Part shown: positions 45,944-55,674 of the stretch, piece after piece
Layout of the letters: the number at the start of each line of letters is the position of its first letter
Position numbering within the stretch: the first letter of the stretch is position 1
Source of the DNA: Halalkalirubrum salinum
Lineage (GTDB): Archaea > Halobacteriota > Halobacteria > Halobacteriales > Haloferacaceae
NCBI RefSeq assembly: GCF_005543295.1
Contig: NZ_SRSG01000059.1
Location: 137,247-201,246 of the forward strand
DNA length: 64,000 bases
Reading direction: 5' to 3'
Translations under genes and position numbers: made by a program
Notes under the pieces: generated by a model
Seen by the model: the letters and a program-made list of their open reading frames with translations, nothing else
Database searches by the model: none
What the model was told of the DNA's origin: nothing

Positions 45944-46951
45944 CTAGCTGCTGTAGCCCTTCGACTCGCTGTCGATCGGGCCAGCGAAAGTGCGATACAG
46001 GAATCTGAAGTACCAAAGCACCAGCAATAAGACGGGAAGCCCGAGGATCGTGGTCAGGTTGAGCGCAAGCGGAGAGACAACAACGGCATCGATGGTGAGC
46101 CCGCTTTCGGGATAGATCGTCGGGTAGAGGAGGGTGCCGACAAGCCCGACTAAGAGAAACGAGAGCCCGACGGTCGATCCGAACCAGAGCCGGTGTCGAC
46201 CCTGTCTGGCGGCGACAATCCCACCGATCCCGAAAACGACGCTGGCAAGAACGACAGCGATCGCCGGCAGTGTCCACAAGAGGGCTCGAACGTTCGAGGG
46301 GTTGAGCCAGGAGACAACTATCAGCAAAAGGACAACGCCGCCGAGATAGGCAGCCGTCGACGCAGTGCCGTATCGAACCATTGTGTCGGCCAGTGAGCCG
46401 CTCGTTTTGGCCGCCAGAAAGGCTGCTCCGCTGGTCAGACAGAGCGCAACGAGGCCGACGCCGGTGAGCAGACTCGGAAGGCTGACCACCGACGTTCCGA
46501 AGATCCAACTGCCGACCAGTGTACCGAGAAGCAACGGGGTGACGGTGCTGCCGAAGACGAACAGCTGATCACACCGTCGGCGCCACGCAGGGTCCTCACG
46601 CTGTTCGCGGAGCTCAGGCGCGATACCGCGAAAGAGCAGTGCCATCACGATCGCGATCGCAAGCAGGTAGTGCTCGCTCAACAGCCGCGAGTAGACCGCC
46701 GGAAACGCTGCCAAGAGGGTCGTCCCAAAGGCGACAATCCAGACCTCGTTCGCGTCCCAGATCGGCCCAAATGCCGACAGCAGTGTTTCGCGATCGTGCT
46801 CGTCACGGGTGGCATACAGCATGCCGATCCCGAAGTCCATCCCGTCGAGGGCGACGTACATCGCCAGTGTGAACATGACGACGCCGAACCAGACGGTCGG
46901 CAGCGACTCGATGAGATACGAGTCGACCGGAATCAGCAGGGGACTAGTCAT
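45944..46951 (-). CDS. cydB: Cytochrome bd-type quinol oxidase subunit II
   Basis: 335 residues, eight or more membrane helices. PTVWFGVVMFTLAMYVALDGMDFGIGML is the family's first helix signature, and IWDANEVWIVAFGTTLLAAFPAVYS is the conserved second segment. It pairs with CydA in a membrane oxidase that reduces O2 to water with quinol as donor. The ATG overlaps the end of cydA by 8 bp, so it is co-translated. Stop codon is TAG. Confidence 0.95.
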   Translation of the reverse strand: MTSPLLIPVDSYLIESLPTVWFGVVMFTLAMYVALDGMDFGIGMLYATRDEHDRETLLSAFGPIWDANEVWIVAFGTTLLAAFPAVYSRLLSEHYLLAIAIVMALLFRGIAPELREQREDPAWRRRCDQLFVFGSTVTPLLLGTLVGSWIFGTSVVSLPSLLTGVGLVALCLTSGAAFLAAKTSGSLADTMVRYGTASTAAYLGGVVLLLIVVSWLNPSNVRALLWTLPAIAVVLASVVFGIGGIVAARQGRHRLWFGSTVGLSFLLVGLVGTLLYPTIYPESGLTIDAVVVSPLALNLTTILGLPVLLLVLWYFRFLYRTFAGPIDSESKGYSS

Positions 46952-48401
46952 CGCCGCCCACCCAGGGGAGCTGCGGTCGATCAGACTCCGCAGGCGTTCG
47001 GACTCCCATCCGTTCGAGTTCGGCCTCGATCAGCCACTTGAGAACGAAACCGAACGCCGTCAACAAGGCGAGATAGAGGACGACAAACGCGAGGAGCGTA
47101 CCCGTCGCTTCGGTGCCCGTCAGCGTGGTCGATACTGCATCGTTGGTCTTGAGGACATCCTGAATAACCCAGGGCTGTCGACCGATTTCAGTGACGTACC
47201 AGCCAGTTAGCAGGGCGATAAAACCCAACGGGCTTGCCAGCATCATCGCCTGAAGGTACCGGGTACTCTCGTGGAGTCTGCCCTGTCGAAGCAAGTACCC
47301 ACCCCAGAGAGCAAGGCCAATGAACAGGAACCCGAGTCCGACCATTACGCGGAACGACCAGAAGACAAGTGCGACAGGTGGATTGTCGTCGTACTCGTGT
47401 AAGCCAATAACCTCGGCTTGGAAATCACCCCCACTGGCGAGAAAGGAGCCCAAAGCAGGGAGACTGATCGTAAAGAGGTTGTCCGTCCGCGGATCTGTGA
47501 GTGCGTCAACGCTTTTCGGCACGGCAATCAGATGGAGATCAGCCTGACCGGTATCGTAGTGAGCTTCCATGGCGGCGAACTTCTGTGGCTGGGTGTCGGC
47601 GACGTGTCGACCGTAGGCGTCTCCGTGGATCGCCTGAAACGGCGCAGTGATCAAAAGCAGGACGACCGCCATTTTGAGGGCGGTATTCCACGCCTTCGAC
47701 GTGCGGTTGTGCCAGACGAAGTAGGCAGCGATGCCGGCGACGACCAGCGTCACTGAGATCACTGACGCGTTGATCATGTGGACGTACATCCACGGCATCC
47801 GCGGGGTGAAAAACGCCGCTATCGGGTCCGTGAGCGTGGCAATCTCCATTCCGTTGCGATCGATAAGCTCGAAGCCCTGTGGCGTCTGCATCCACGCGTT
47901 GACGACGAGAATCCAAAATCCAGAGAGCCATGCTCCAAAGCCGGTTAGCACTGCTGAAAGGATGTAGGTCCGATCGGAAACCCGCTCGCGACCGAATAGC
48001 AAGACACCGAGGAAGACAGCCTCGAGAAAGAAGGCCATCTTGGCCTCAAACGCTAAGGGTCCGCCGATTAGCTCACCGGCGACCTCAGAGAACACCGGGA
48101 AGTTCGTCCCGAACTGGAAACTCATCGGGATTCCCGTTACCGTCCCCATCACGAAACCGACAGCAAACACCCTGACCCAGAACTCCCGAAGGCTGGTGTA
48201 GGCTGCCGCGTCGCTTGTGACATCTTTCCAGGTGAAGTAGATAATAAACGGCGCCAGTCCGATCGAGAGCGCCGCAAAGATGATGTGTACAGTAATCGTC
48301 CAGCCGAACTGCGCTCTGCTTGCCAGTTCGGGAGATAACAGTAGACTGGTTTCTACGAGTTGGACCCCACCGCTCAGTACAGCGTTGGATGCGGCTATCA
48401 T
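46944..48401 (-). CDS. cydA: Cytochrome bd-type quinol oxidase subunit I
   Basis: 485 residues, about nine helices. SRAQFGWTITVHIIFAALSIGLAPF carries the His ligand of the high-spin haems. The Q-loop begins after the fifth helix, and the hallmark GWYVTEIGRQPWVIQDVLKT is present. The MPWMYVHMINASVIS segment carries further haem ligands. The Q-loop is short, as in non-enterobacterial enzymes. Probably expressed at low O2; the promoter lies in the AT-rich region at 48402-48744. Confidence 0.96.
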   Translation of the reverse strand: MIAASNAVLSGGVQLVETSLLLSPELASRAQFGWTITVHIIFAALSIGLAPFIIYFTWKDVTSDAAAYTSLREFWVRVFAVGFVMGTVTGIPMSFQFGTNFPVFSEVAGELIGGPLAFEAKMAFFLEAVFLGVLLFGRERVSDRTYILSAVLTGFGAWLSGFWILVVNAWMQTPQGFELIDRNGMEIATLTDPIAAFFTPRMPWMYVHMINASVISVTLVVAGIAAYFVWHNRTSKAWNTALKMAVVLLLITAPFQAIHGDAYGRHVADTQPQKFAAMEAHYDTGQADLHLIAVPKSVDALTDPRTDNLFTISLPALGSFLASGGDFQAEVIGLHEYDDNPPVALVFWSFRVMVGLGFLFIGLALWGGYLLRQGRLHESTRYLQAMMLASPLGFIALLTGWYVTEIGRQPWVIQDVLKTNDAVSTTLTGTEATGTLLAFVVLYLALLTAFGFVLKWLIEAELERMGVRTPAESDRPQLPWVGGDD

Positions 48402-48744
48402 ACGCTCTTGTCCCCGTAAAACAAGGCAGTGAGCTATCTATACAGTTGTGGTATGATAGTGAAATTCTAGTGTGAGAAATAAGCTATTTGCTGGTGTATT
48501 TTTGATACTCATACCAAATATAAGTGTTAATATTGTTTATTATATACTATAGCCCGTTGCACGTCTTCAAAATTAGTGCGAATCTACCCCCTATTTCGCT
48601 GCTTTTGCAGTACAAACCCCGACATTAGAGTACATATATGTCCGCTGGGGCCCAGCTAATAATGAAGATGCAATAGGCTATACTATACTGGTACCAATGT
48701 TCTGGTCCGATTATACCCCGCACATCTGTCGATCGACAGCTGTG
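48402..48744. other. AT-rich regulatory region upstream of cydAB, no gene
   Basis: TGGTATGA (48449-48456) and TCATACCA (48509-48516) are perfect inverted arms separated by 52 bp, located 48-115 bp upstream of the cydA start. TATA-like sequences are abundant (ATATAAGTG, TATATACTATAG), so a precise promoter cannot be picked. No coding frame was found. Confidence 0.5.
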
Positions 48745-49698
48745 TCACCGACAGAAGCCAGTCTTTGCAACCGCGGCGACGGCCTCGGCAACAGATCCCG
48801 GCTGGAGACCAAGTTCGTCGTCAGAAACCGATTCGAGGTAATCGATCGCTGCAGCCTTCTCAGGCACTACGTCTGGGTGTTCGACAGCGAAGTGGACCAA
48901 CGCGATGTGTCCATAGGTATTCACGACCTCGTGGGAGTCTTCGAGAAGATCGAAAAGCCGCATTGAGGTCCGTGGGAACCGTTGGGGATCTTCGCCGAGG
49001 AGGTTTCCGGCGGCGATCGCTGCCGCCGTCCGGACGCGTGGCTCGCTCGCAGTGGCCGAACGAGCGATCGAGCGGTCTCCCTGGCTCACGCGCTCGGTGT
49101 CTCGAGACCCAACCTCTGCGAGCAGCGAGAGTGCACTGACCCGCAGGTTGGAACTCGGGCTATCGAGCCGTGAGAGCGCAGGATCAATTCCTTTTGTCGC
49201 AGCCTGCTCGTTTACTGTCGCCATCTGTGCGAGCGATCGGAGCCCAACGAACGCCAGCTCCGGATCATCCGACCGAGCGACGGTCCGAAACCCCTCACTC
49301 CACACCACGAGCTCCCGGGGGCAACGAATCCCGATCCACTCGATCGTGTCGCTGGCCCGACGGTGGACTGACCGGTCGAGAGATCCACTTTCCAACAGCA
49401 CGAGCAGATCGCCGATCCGATCACCGGCTGCCGCCACATCAGTGAACACGAGATCGTACACTCGAGCAACGTATTCAGCCGACGACAGCGGTTCTGGATC
49501 CTCAGTAGACTCGTCGTCGAATCCACGGTCCGCGCGGACGTCTGTTTGAGTCGATCGATATACAGAGGGATCTGCTGGCTGTAGGTCGGTAACAGCATCG
49601 ATCGACGGGACGCAGACAGATGACTGATCGGTGGCGTGGCCCGGTCTGATGTGAGAGCGCTCGTCGTGGTTTGAGGAGCCCGGGTTCGGTGCAACCAT
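48745..49698 (-). CDS. HEAT-repeat-like protein
   Basis: 317 residues. The N-terminal 80 are acidic and disordered-looking. From about residue 85 there are repeated helix pairs (VYDLVFTDVAAAGDRIGDLLVLLES, RRASDTIEWIGIRCPRELVVW, ELAFVGLRSLAQMATVNEQAATKG, NLRVSALSLLAEVGSRDTERVSQG, VRTAAAIAAGNLLGED), the periodicity of HEAT/ARM solenoids. These usually mediate protein contacts. No catalytic motif. It is isolated, between the cyd and ABC operons on the same strand. Ends with a Cys-Arg tail (KTGFCR). Confidence 0.7.
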   Translation of the reverse strand: MVAPNPGSSNHDERSHIRPGHATDQSSVCVPSIDAVTDLQPADPSVYRSTQTDVRADRGFDDESTEDPEPLSSAEYVARVYDLVFTDVAAAGDRIGDLLVLLESGSLDRSVHRRASDTIEWIGIRCPRELVVWSEGFRTVARSDDPELAFVGLRSLAQMATVNEQAATKGIDPALSRLDSPSSNLRVSALSLLAEVGSRDTERVSQGDRSIARSATASEPRVRTAAAIAAGNLLGEDPQRFPRTSMRLFDLLEDSHEVVNTYGHIALVHFAVEHPDVVPEKAAAIDYLESVSDDELGLQPGSVAEAVAAVAKTGFCR

Positions 49699-49781
49699 TA
49701 TACGAAAACACCCATGATGTATGAGCTATCCAAACCACGGAAATTAAACTTTTGTCAGACAGTATCGAATCTGAGAATCAG

Positions 49782-50951
49782 CTAGCCACGTAGTGCCTCG
49801 ACAGGTCGAAGCGTTGCAGCCTTGTACGCCGGGTATGCGCCAGAAATAAGACAGATGAGAACACCGAACGCGAACGCACCAAGCAGGTACAGACCGTTTG
49901 AGGCGACGAACACCACATCGAAGCCGATCGGTGAGATGAATACGAGTCCGATCGCTGCCAGTCCTGCCAGGACCGCCCCAAAAAAGCCACCAACGACACC
50001 GAGGAGCGCGGCTTCGGCCAACAGCACTCTGAGCACGTCGGCTTTGTGAACCCCGACAGCCCGGAGTACGCCGATCTCTTGTTTTCGCTCGTTTGTGCTC
50101 ATCAGCATAACATTGAAAATACTCACACCGGCGACGACAAGTGAAATACCGGCGATGCCGAGGAGGAACCGGTTCAACAGCGAGAAGAACTCGTCGATCG
50201 TCGCAAGCAAACTCGAGAGCTCAAACACAGAGACTCGTTCTTCACGGGCGTTGAGCTGTGTTCGAATTCGATCGGCGATGGCCGTCGCTGCGGCTCCGGA
50301 ATCAGCCTGAACGACGACTTGATCGTACGTCCGTCCGCCAATCGCAGATTCAGGAAGGACGACCGCGTTGTTCGGCGAGACCGGCGAGATTTGCTCTTCG
50401 GATTCGAGGATCGCGATTACCCGATAGCGTGCGCCGGCAACCTCAATTGCGCTGCCAACGTCGAGATTGAGCTCATCGGCAACAGCTGCGCCAACGATCG
50501 CACCCTGTCTATGGCGGTCGGGGATTGTCCCTGCAGCAGCAGTAAAGAGTATACCTGGCGTATCAGTCCCGTAGACCTGTCCAAGCGTTTGGCCGCCGCT
50601 GGCGCTGATGAGGGCGTTGTCCGTTCGAAGCGCAACCGCACTCCCATCCCCCCCTGTCGCGCGAGCGATCGCATCGACATCTCGAACGGTGAGGCTGTTC
50701 GTGCCAGTATCTTCGTTCGGGGTGACAATTACTTGATCACCGATCCCGCCGAGTTCTGCATCTGCAGACAAAGCGAGGACGTTTCCAAAAATTCCGAGCG
50801 ATGCAATGGCGAACACACCAATGAGCACACCAAGGGCAGCCAGAGCAGTTCGAATCCGGTTGCGCCCCAGGTTTCGCACGGCCATTCTGATCGCCGGAAT
50901 CGATCGATCGAGTTGCCGGCGAAGCCTTGTACGCAGAAGTTCACTTGTCAC
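49782..50951 (-). CDS. MacB/FtsX-type ABC transporter permease
   Basis: 389 residues. The fold is the MacB topology: one N-terminal helix ([23 protein letters not shown]), a large external domain (about 60-255), and three C-terminal helices beginning [39 protein letters not shown], with [24 protein letters not shown] at the end. This class is mechanically coupled to its ATPase rather than being a channel. It overlaps the ATPase gene by 11 bp and completes a three-gene operon. Confidence 0.92.
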   Translation of the reverse strand: MTSELLRTRLRRQLDRSIPAIRMAVRNLGRNRIRTALAALGVLIGVFAIASLGIFGNVLALSADAELGGIGDQVIVTPNEDTGTNSLTVRDVDAIARATGGDGSAVALRTDNALISASGGQTLGQVYGTDTPGILFTAAAGTIPDRHRQGAIVGAAVADELNLDVGSAIEVAGARYRVIAILESEEQISPVSPNNAVVLPESAIGGRTYDQVVVQADSGAAATAIADRIRTQLNAREERVSVFELSSLLATIDEFFSLLNRFLLGIAGISLVVAGVSIFNVMLMSTNERKQEIGVLRAVGVHKADVLRVLLAEAALLGVVGGFFGAVLAGLAAIGLVFISPIGFDVVFVASNGLYLLGAFAFGVLICLISGAYPAYKAATLRPVEALRG

Positions 50952-51660
50952 GAGAGATCACCCCGTCGATGAGTTCGATCGTCCGATCGGCGTATTCGCT
51001 CACCAACTCGTCGTGGGTGACGGCGATCACGCTCACGCCGCCATCGCAAATATGGCGAAACTCTTCGAGAATTGTGGCACCTGTATCGCGATCGAGGTTC
51101 CCCGTCGGCTCGTCCGCGAGGACAATTTCGGGCTCGTTGATGAGCGATCGCGCGATCGCGACCCGCTGTTTTTGTCCTCCTGAGAGCTCATTCGGGGTGT
51201 GGTCGGTTCGATCTGCGAGCCCAACCCGTGAGAGCAGCTCGATCGCTCGATCAGTCGCATCGCGATCACGATCGAACATCGTCGGCATAGTAACATTTTC
51301 CATGGCTGTGAGCGTTTCCAGGAGGTGAAAATCCTGAAATACAAAGCCGATTGACGCTTTTCTGGCACGGGTTCGTTCACGGTCGGAGAGCTCGGTCACG
51401 TCACGACCCCGCAGACGAACAGTGCCACGTGTTGGTGTGTCAAGTAGCCCGAGAAGATTCAACATCGTGCTCTTGCCGCTCCCGCTTGGTCCGACGATCG
51501 AGACGAACTCTCCAGTCTGGACCGTTAGATCGACACCAGACAGCGCCTCAACTGTCTCGCCGCCGGTTTCGTACCGTTTGACGACCGACTCGAGTGCGAT
51601 CGCTTGTCGTCTCAGTTCGGGAGCAGGCGACGGTGAGCCAAGCGGACTGGTTTGGTTCAT
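50941..51660 (-). CDS. LolD/MacB-type ABC transporter ATP-binding protein
   Basis: 239 residues. Walker A is GPSGSGKST, the signature [14 protein letters not shown], Walker [13 protein letters not shown], and the H-loop VIAVTHD. The TGNLD after Walker B is typical of the LolD/MacB/FtsE branch. The start overlaps the stop of the CARDB-type gene and the stop overlaps the permease start, so all three proteins are translationally coupled. Confidence 0.95.
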   Translation of the reverse strand: MNQTSPLGSPSPAPELRRQAIALESVVKRYETGGETVEALSGVDLTVQTGEFVSIVGPSGSGKSTMLNLLGLLDTPTRGTVRLRGRDVTELSDRERTRARKASIGFVFQDFHLLETLTAMENVTMPTMFDRDRDATDRAIELLSRVGLADRTDHTPNELSGGQKQRVAIARSLINEPEIVLADEPTGNLDRDTGATILEEFRHICDGGVSVIAVTHDELVSEYADRTIELIDGVISRDK

Positions 51661-53243
51661 TGGCGGCGGTACACGATCGCGGTGACTCCGATGAGAACCG
51701 CCCCGAGTATCGAAATCACGGCTAGCCCAGCGACTGGAATACTCGATCCAAAGACCGCTCCACGAGAGGCACCTCCGTCGGACGCGCCGCCACGAGCGTG
51801 CGCATCATCATATGGAAGTGCAAACTGTTCGGTTCGGGTCTCACCGTCAACGCGGAAGGTCACCTCAACCGGCACAGTCGTCGCGTTGGCACCGTCGACA
51901 GTCGCGGTGAGATCGAACGGCGCAAACTCACCGGGTTCGAGCGTCCCGACAAAGTAGTCTCGCTGTGGGTACGTCGGTGCGACGTGTTCGGTCTCGTTGA
52001 TTGTGACGACAACGCCGGAGACGGTTCCGCCCGCTGGATTCCCGAGGTTGCCAGTCAGCGTAAGTGTATCCTCGGATCGCTGTATGTCTGCGCCAGTAAG
52101 TGTCACGTCGCCAGCATCAGGGCGGTGGTCGTACTGAAGTACCGTCTCGTGGGAGCGGTCGCCCGTCTCGTATGTGGTATTGAACTGTACCGTCCCGGCT
52201 GGGACGCGGCTCAGATCAACCGTCGTGGTCGCCGACTCACCGGGGGCGAGCGGACCCTGAACAGTTACTCTGGGGAGTTCCTCGCCATCAACAGTTGGCG
52301 TCACGACGACCGCTTCGGCAGGGGCATTTCCGAAGTTCGTCACTGTCAGACGGACGCCTCCCATCGACTCACTCTCATCAGTATCGTCATCGTTATTCCC
52401 GCCCTGCCCCCCGAGGAGCCCATCCAGGCCGGCGATCCCACCGTCGGGCGATACGCTCACCCCGTCGTTCGAGGTGGCTTCGTCACTCGAGGCTACAGCG
52501 GCACTGACACCGAGATCAGCCACGAGAGGCTCAGCGGTATAATCGACGGGCCGATCGACGGTTGCTGTTGCACCGCTCGAGGTGGTGTAGGTAACCGAAA
52601 TTTGGGCCGTCTCATTGCTGGCACTGCGTGGAACGACTGTCATCGATCGTTCGGCTGTTTCGCCAGGGGCAAGCGAGGCGATCGATCGCTGATCGGTCAC
52701 CGCCTCTAGGTTCGCTCCAGAGACCGAGAGAACGACGTTTCTGAGCGGTTCGTTCGTCGGATTGCTCACATTCAGTGCGAGTGTGGTTTCGGTCCCCGCA
52801 ACGGTTTCAACAGGATCAACGTCAACGAGCGGTGGCGCCTGTTCGACGACAATCGAGAGCGGACGAGTCGCGGTCGTTGTGTCACCGTCCTCGTCAGTGG
52901 TTTCAGCAACGACGCGGAGCGATCGCTCGCCAGACTCTTCGAACGTGGTTGTCACCGGAACGGTGAGGCTGCCGCCTGGACTGAGCGAACCAAGCGAATC
53001 CGCACTCGCGAGTTCGTCGCCGTCGGTCGTTTCAATCCGAACTGAATCGAGTTCCACGGCGGTCTGGCTCGCACCGTCGAGCGCGACCGTCACGTCGATC
53101 GTTGTCGGCTCACCGGTAACGACCGTCTCGGTCGTGGGTGTCGCCTCAGTGACTGTGAGCCGTGCGTCTGGAACGGCTGTCGCGACCGCGATCGCCGATG
53201 TTGCGAACAGCACGAGAACCGCTAGGAGGACCAATCGTCGCAT
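51657..53243 (-). CDS. Secreted CARDB/COG1361-type S-layer-like protein with membrane anchor
   Basis: 528 residues from the ATG at 53241-53243 (MRRLVLLAVLVLFATSAIAVATAV), a Sec-type signal peptide. The body is a series of beta-sandwich domains of the CARDB type (PVETVAGTETTLALNVSNPTNEPLRNVVLSVSG; VRLTVTNFGNAPAEAVVVTPTVDG; LGNPAGGTVSGVVVTINE) with an acidic GGQGGNNDDDTDESES linker at about 275-290. A C-terminal helix ([28 protein letters not shown]) anchors it outside the membrane. Overlap with the ATPase gene by 4 bp implies it is the external partner of the MacB-type transporter; the cargo is unknown. Confidence 0.85.
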   Translation of the reverse strand: MRRLVLLAVLVLFATSAIAVATAVPDARLTVTEATPTTETVVTGEPTTIDVTVALDGASQTAVELDSVRIETTDGDELASADSLGSLSPGGSLTVPVTTTFEESGERSLRVVAETTDEDGDTTTATRPLSIVVEQAPPLVDVDPVETVAGTETTLALNVSNPTNEPLRNVVLSVSGANLEAVTDQRSIASLAPGETAERSMTVVPRSASNETAQISVTYTTSSGATATVDRPVDYTAEPLVADLGVSAAVASSDEATSNDGVSVSPDGGIAGLDGLLGGQGGNNDDDTDESESMGGVRLTVTNFGNAPAEAVVVTPTVDGEELPRVTVQGPLAPGESATTTVDLSRVPAGTVQFNTTYETGDRSHETVLQYDHRPDAGDVTLTGADIQRSEDTLTLTGNLGNPAGGTVSGVVVTINETEHVAPTYPQRDYFVGTLEPGEFAPFDLTATVDGANATTVPVEVTFRVDGETRTEQFALPYDDAHARGGASDGGASRGAVFGSSIPVAGLAVISILGAVLIGVTAIVYRRQ

Positions 53244-53318
53244 CAAGTATTGTAGGGGACACACACGCATATGCGTGTCGCAGGCAGCCACCGACCATAG
53301 TCGTGCAAAGCTGGCGTC

Positions 53319-54617
53319 TCAGACCTCGTGTGTCGCTTCTTCGGGATCGTCGACAACCTCGATCCCACGGTTGTTCACCGCGTATGGATCGAGGCCGACC
53401 TCCTGGAGGTATTGTTTGTAGAGCCGTTCAGCGGTCTCGCCGTCTTTTTGTTTGTCGGAAGCGCGATCGGCCAGTTCGATAAGGTTCTCGGGGACATCGT
53501 TCTCGTGGACGATCCAGTGGTTGACGAGGTCCGAGAGCCGCCGGATCGGACTGGTGAAGTGCCCGTAGATGTCGAAGTTCAGCGCGTGGTGGCCGCCGAA
53601 GGGGTCGTTCATGTACTTCGCCCGCGGCATCACCTTGAGCACGGCGCGTTGGATTTTACTGAGCGATCGGCCGGGTGACTCTTCGAGTGCGGCGTTGACC
53701 GCCTTTCGTGGATCGTCCCACGACGCCCCCGGAATCGAGACGCCATCGAGTTCCTGGATCTCTCTGAGCGCTTTGTTCCACTGGTCCGGGGTCGGCTGGG
53801 GGTGGACGCGGTACATCGCCTCGACGCCGCGGTTCCACATCAGCTCGTGGGTGACCGCCTTGTTCGCCTTCAGCATGCACTCCTCGACGATCGTGTGCGC
53901 GCGATCGCGCGAGGGATTCAATACTAGCGAGCCGTCGGCCTTCCGCTGTTCGTGCATCTGGTCGGCCAACTCGTAGACGAGCGCACACTCGGCGGCAAGT
54001 GGCTCGCCCTCGGCGTCGATCCGGGCTTCGGTTTCGCTGTACGTGAGCCGCTCGTCGCTGTGGATGACTGATTTGTAGATGTCGAGTTCCTCGAACGACA
54101 GCGTCTCTTTGTCGATCTCCATCTCGACGGTGTGCGCGAGTCGATCCTCGTTCGGAACGAGAGAGCAGACCGTCTCGGCGAGCACCGGTGGCAGCATATG
54201 CACCGTGTACGACGGTAGGTACACCGTGTTACATCGCTTGACTGCCTCCGCCCACATGTCTGAGTCCGGGTGGACGTAGTGGCTCACGTCGGCGATGTGC
54301 ACCCACAGCGTGTAGGTCTCTTCGTGTTCGGCGATGCTGATCGCGTCGTCGAAGTCCTGGGCGTCAATCGGATCGGTCGTCCACGTGGTGAGGTCTCTCA
54401 GATCCGCGCGATCGTCGAGTTCGGCGTCGATCTCGGCGGTCACGTCCTCGGTTCGCTTTCGAGCCTCGACCAGTACGTCGGAGGGGAATGAATCGCGGAT
54501 CTCGAACTCCTCGAAGAGTTCCTCGCGTTTGGCCTCGAGGCGCTCGGCCATCTCCTCGGTGATTTTCACGGGGCCCTGGCCCTCGGCCGTGCCGGCGTAG
54601 GCCTGTTCGTCAGTCAT
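53319..54617 (-). CDS. rnr: Ribonuclease R / RNase II-family exoribonuclease
   Basis: 432 residues from the ATG at 54615-54617 (MTDEQAYAGTAEGQG); a longer Arg-rich upstream frame is discarded. The RNB domain shows the metal-binding cluster TTDPIDAQDFDDAISI (Asp residues for Mg2+), then LWVHIADVSHYV, the RCNTVYLP segment, EECMLKANKAV, and the C-terminal HFTSPIRRLSDLVNHW. It degrades RNA 3' to 5'. The cold-shock and S1 RNA-binding domains of bacterial RNase R are missing, which is the haloarchaeal form. Divergent orientation from nothing; it lies downstream of the GIDE-like gene. Confidence 0.93.
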   Translation of the reverse strand: MTDEQAYAGTAEGQGPVKITEEMAERLEAKREELFEEFEIRDSFPSDVLVEARKRTEDVTAEIDAELDDRADLRDLTTWTTDPIDAQDFDDAISIAEHEETYTLWVHIADVSHYVHPDSDMWAEAVKRCNTVYLPSYTVHMLPPVLAETVCSLVPNEDRLAHTVEMEIDKETLSFEELDIYKSVIHSDERLTYSETEARIDAEGEPLAAECALVYELADQMHEQRKADGSLVLNPSRDRAHTIVEECMLKANKAVTHELMWNRGVEAMYRVHPQPTPDQWNKALREIQELDGVSIPGASWDDPRKAVNAALEESPGRSLSKIQRAVLKVMPRAKYMNDPFGGHHALNFDIYGHFTSPIRRLSDLVNHWIVHENDVPENLIELADRASDKQKDGETAERLYKQYLQEVGLDPYAVNNRGIEVVDDPEEATHEV

Positions 54618-54681
54618 ACCGCTTACAACGAGGGTCGGGTAAAAAGGCGTGTCGGGGCGAGTGCCCTGGCAATTTGACGGC

Positions 54682-55497
54682 TCAAACGGGCAGCAACGCG
54701 ACCCAATACTGGCCACCGATGACCCACCCGATCGCGATCGTAACCATGCCGATCGCGATCGGCACGAGCGACATACCGAACAGCCGAAGCGCGGTGCGGC
54801 GGACTGATGTATCAGAGACGACAAACGGCGAGCCGTCGAGAATTGCCGCCTTCGCCTCGCCGATCCCCGCGTCTGGATTCGGGCTCGTCGCGCCGACGAC
54901 GGTGGCCTCGTCGCCGGCCAGAAGGTGTCGCTGGGTATACCGGCGGCGACGACCGGTTCCGATCTCGATCGGGCCGATCGACAGCGACGTCTCCTCGGAA
55001 TCCACATCGTCGGTGTGTTCGATGAAGCGCTGGATCGGGTCGGGTGGGGTCTCTCCGCCGTCAACGACGAGACGGTAATCGCGGGCCAACGAGTACCGCG
55101 CGGCTGTCGGATCGATTCGGACGTCCGCGCTGCCAGCGTCGACGACGAATGGTACCCCTGCGGCTCCCTCGTCGATCGTTACCCACGATCGGGTTTTGCC
55201 CTGCTGTCGGCGCTCTTCGACCTCGTACTCGACGACCAGCGTTTCGTCGTCGGTGAACGGTGCTGGAAGCGTCTCGTCTACTGGACGAACAGGGCCCTGA
55301 ACGCAGACGCGGGACTCGTCGTCGGCGATCGAGAGCCCGTCAGTCGGCCGCAAACGAAGGATACGGATCGCGGTCACCGAATGGGAGAGTCCGTAGACGA
55401 TCAACGCCGCGCCGACCAACGCGAGGAGGCCGAAGACGACTGCAACAGACGGGATGGTACCGAAGTGTGCAGCGGTGGTCTCAAGCGGGGGGTGCAT
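54682..55497 (-). CDS. GIDE-domain-like membrane protein
   Basis: 271 residues from the ATG at 55495-55497 (MHPPLETTAAHFG). One N-terminal membrane helix (VAVVFGLLALVGAALIVYGL) is followed by a cytoplasmic beta-rich domain with LVVEYEVEERRQQGKTRSWVTIDEGAAGVPFVVDAG, RRYTQRHLLAGDEATVVG, and a C-terminal pair of helices (LRLFGMSLVPIAIGMVTIAIGWVIGGQYWVALL). The organisation resembles the archaeal relatives of the GIDE domain of mitochondrial E3 ligase MUL1/MAPL, but no RING is present. The function in archaea is unknown. Confidence 0.7.
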   Translation of the reverse strand: MHPPLETTAAHFGTIPSVAVVFGLLALVGAALIVYGLSHSVTAIRILRLRPTDGLSIADDESRVCVQGPVRPVDETLPAPFTDDETLVVEYEVEERRQQGKTRSWVTIDEGAAGVPFVVDAGSADVRIDPTAARYSLARDYRLVVDGGETPPDPIQRFIEHTDDVDSEETSLSIGPIEIGTGRRRRYTQRHLLAGDEATVVGATSPNPDAGIGEAKAAILDGSPFVVSDTSVRRTALRLFGMSLVPIAIGMVTIAIGWVIGGQYWVALLPV

Positions 55498-55674
55498 GTG
55501 CGCGCCGTCGTAACCGATCGGTGAAAACGTTGGGATCAGTGTCACGACACACACCTAGACAAACCGATAAATATGTATCGAGTCCTCCGGACGAGTAATA
55601 GCGGTATGTACGTGTCTGTGTCGGTATTTTTCGCTCATAGTTAGCTTTGTTTTAATCTGTTTCAACAGTATATT

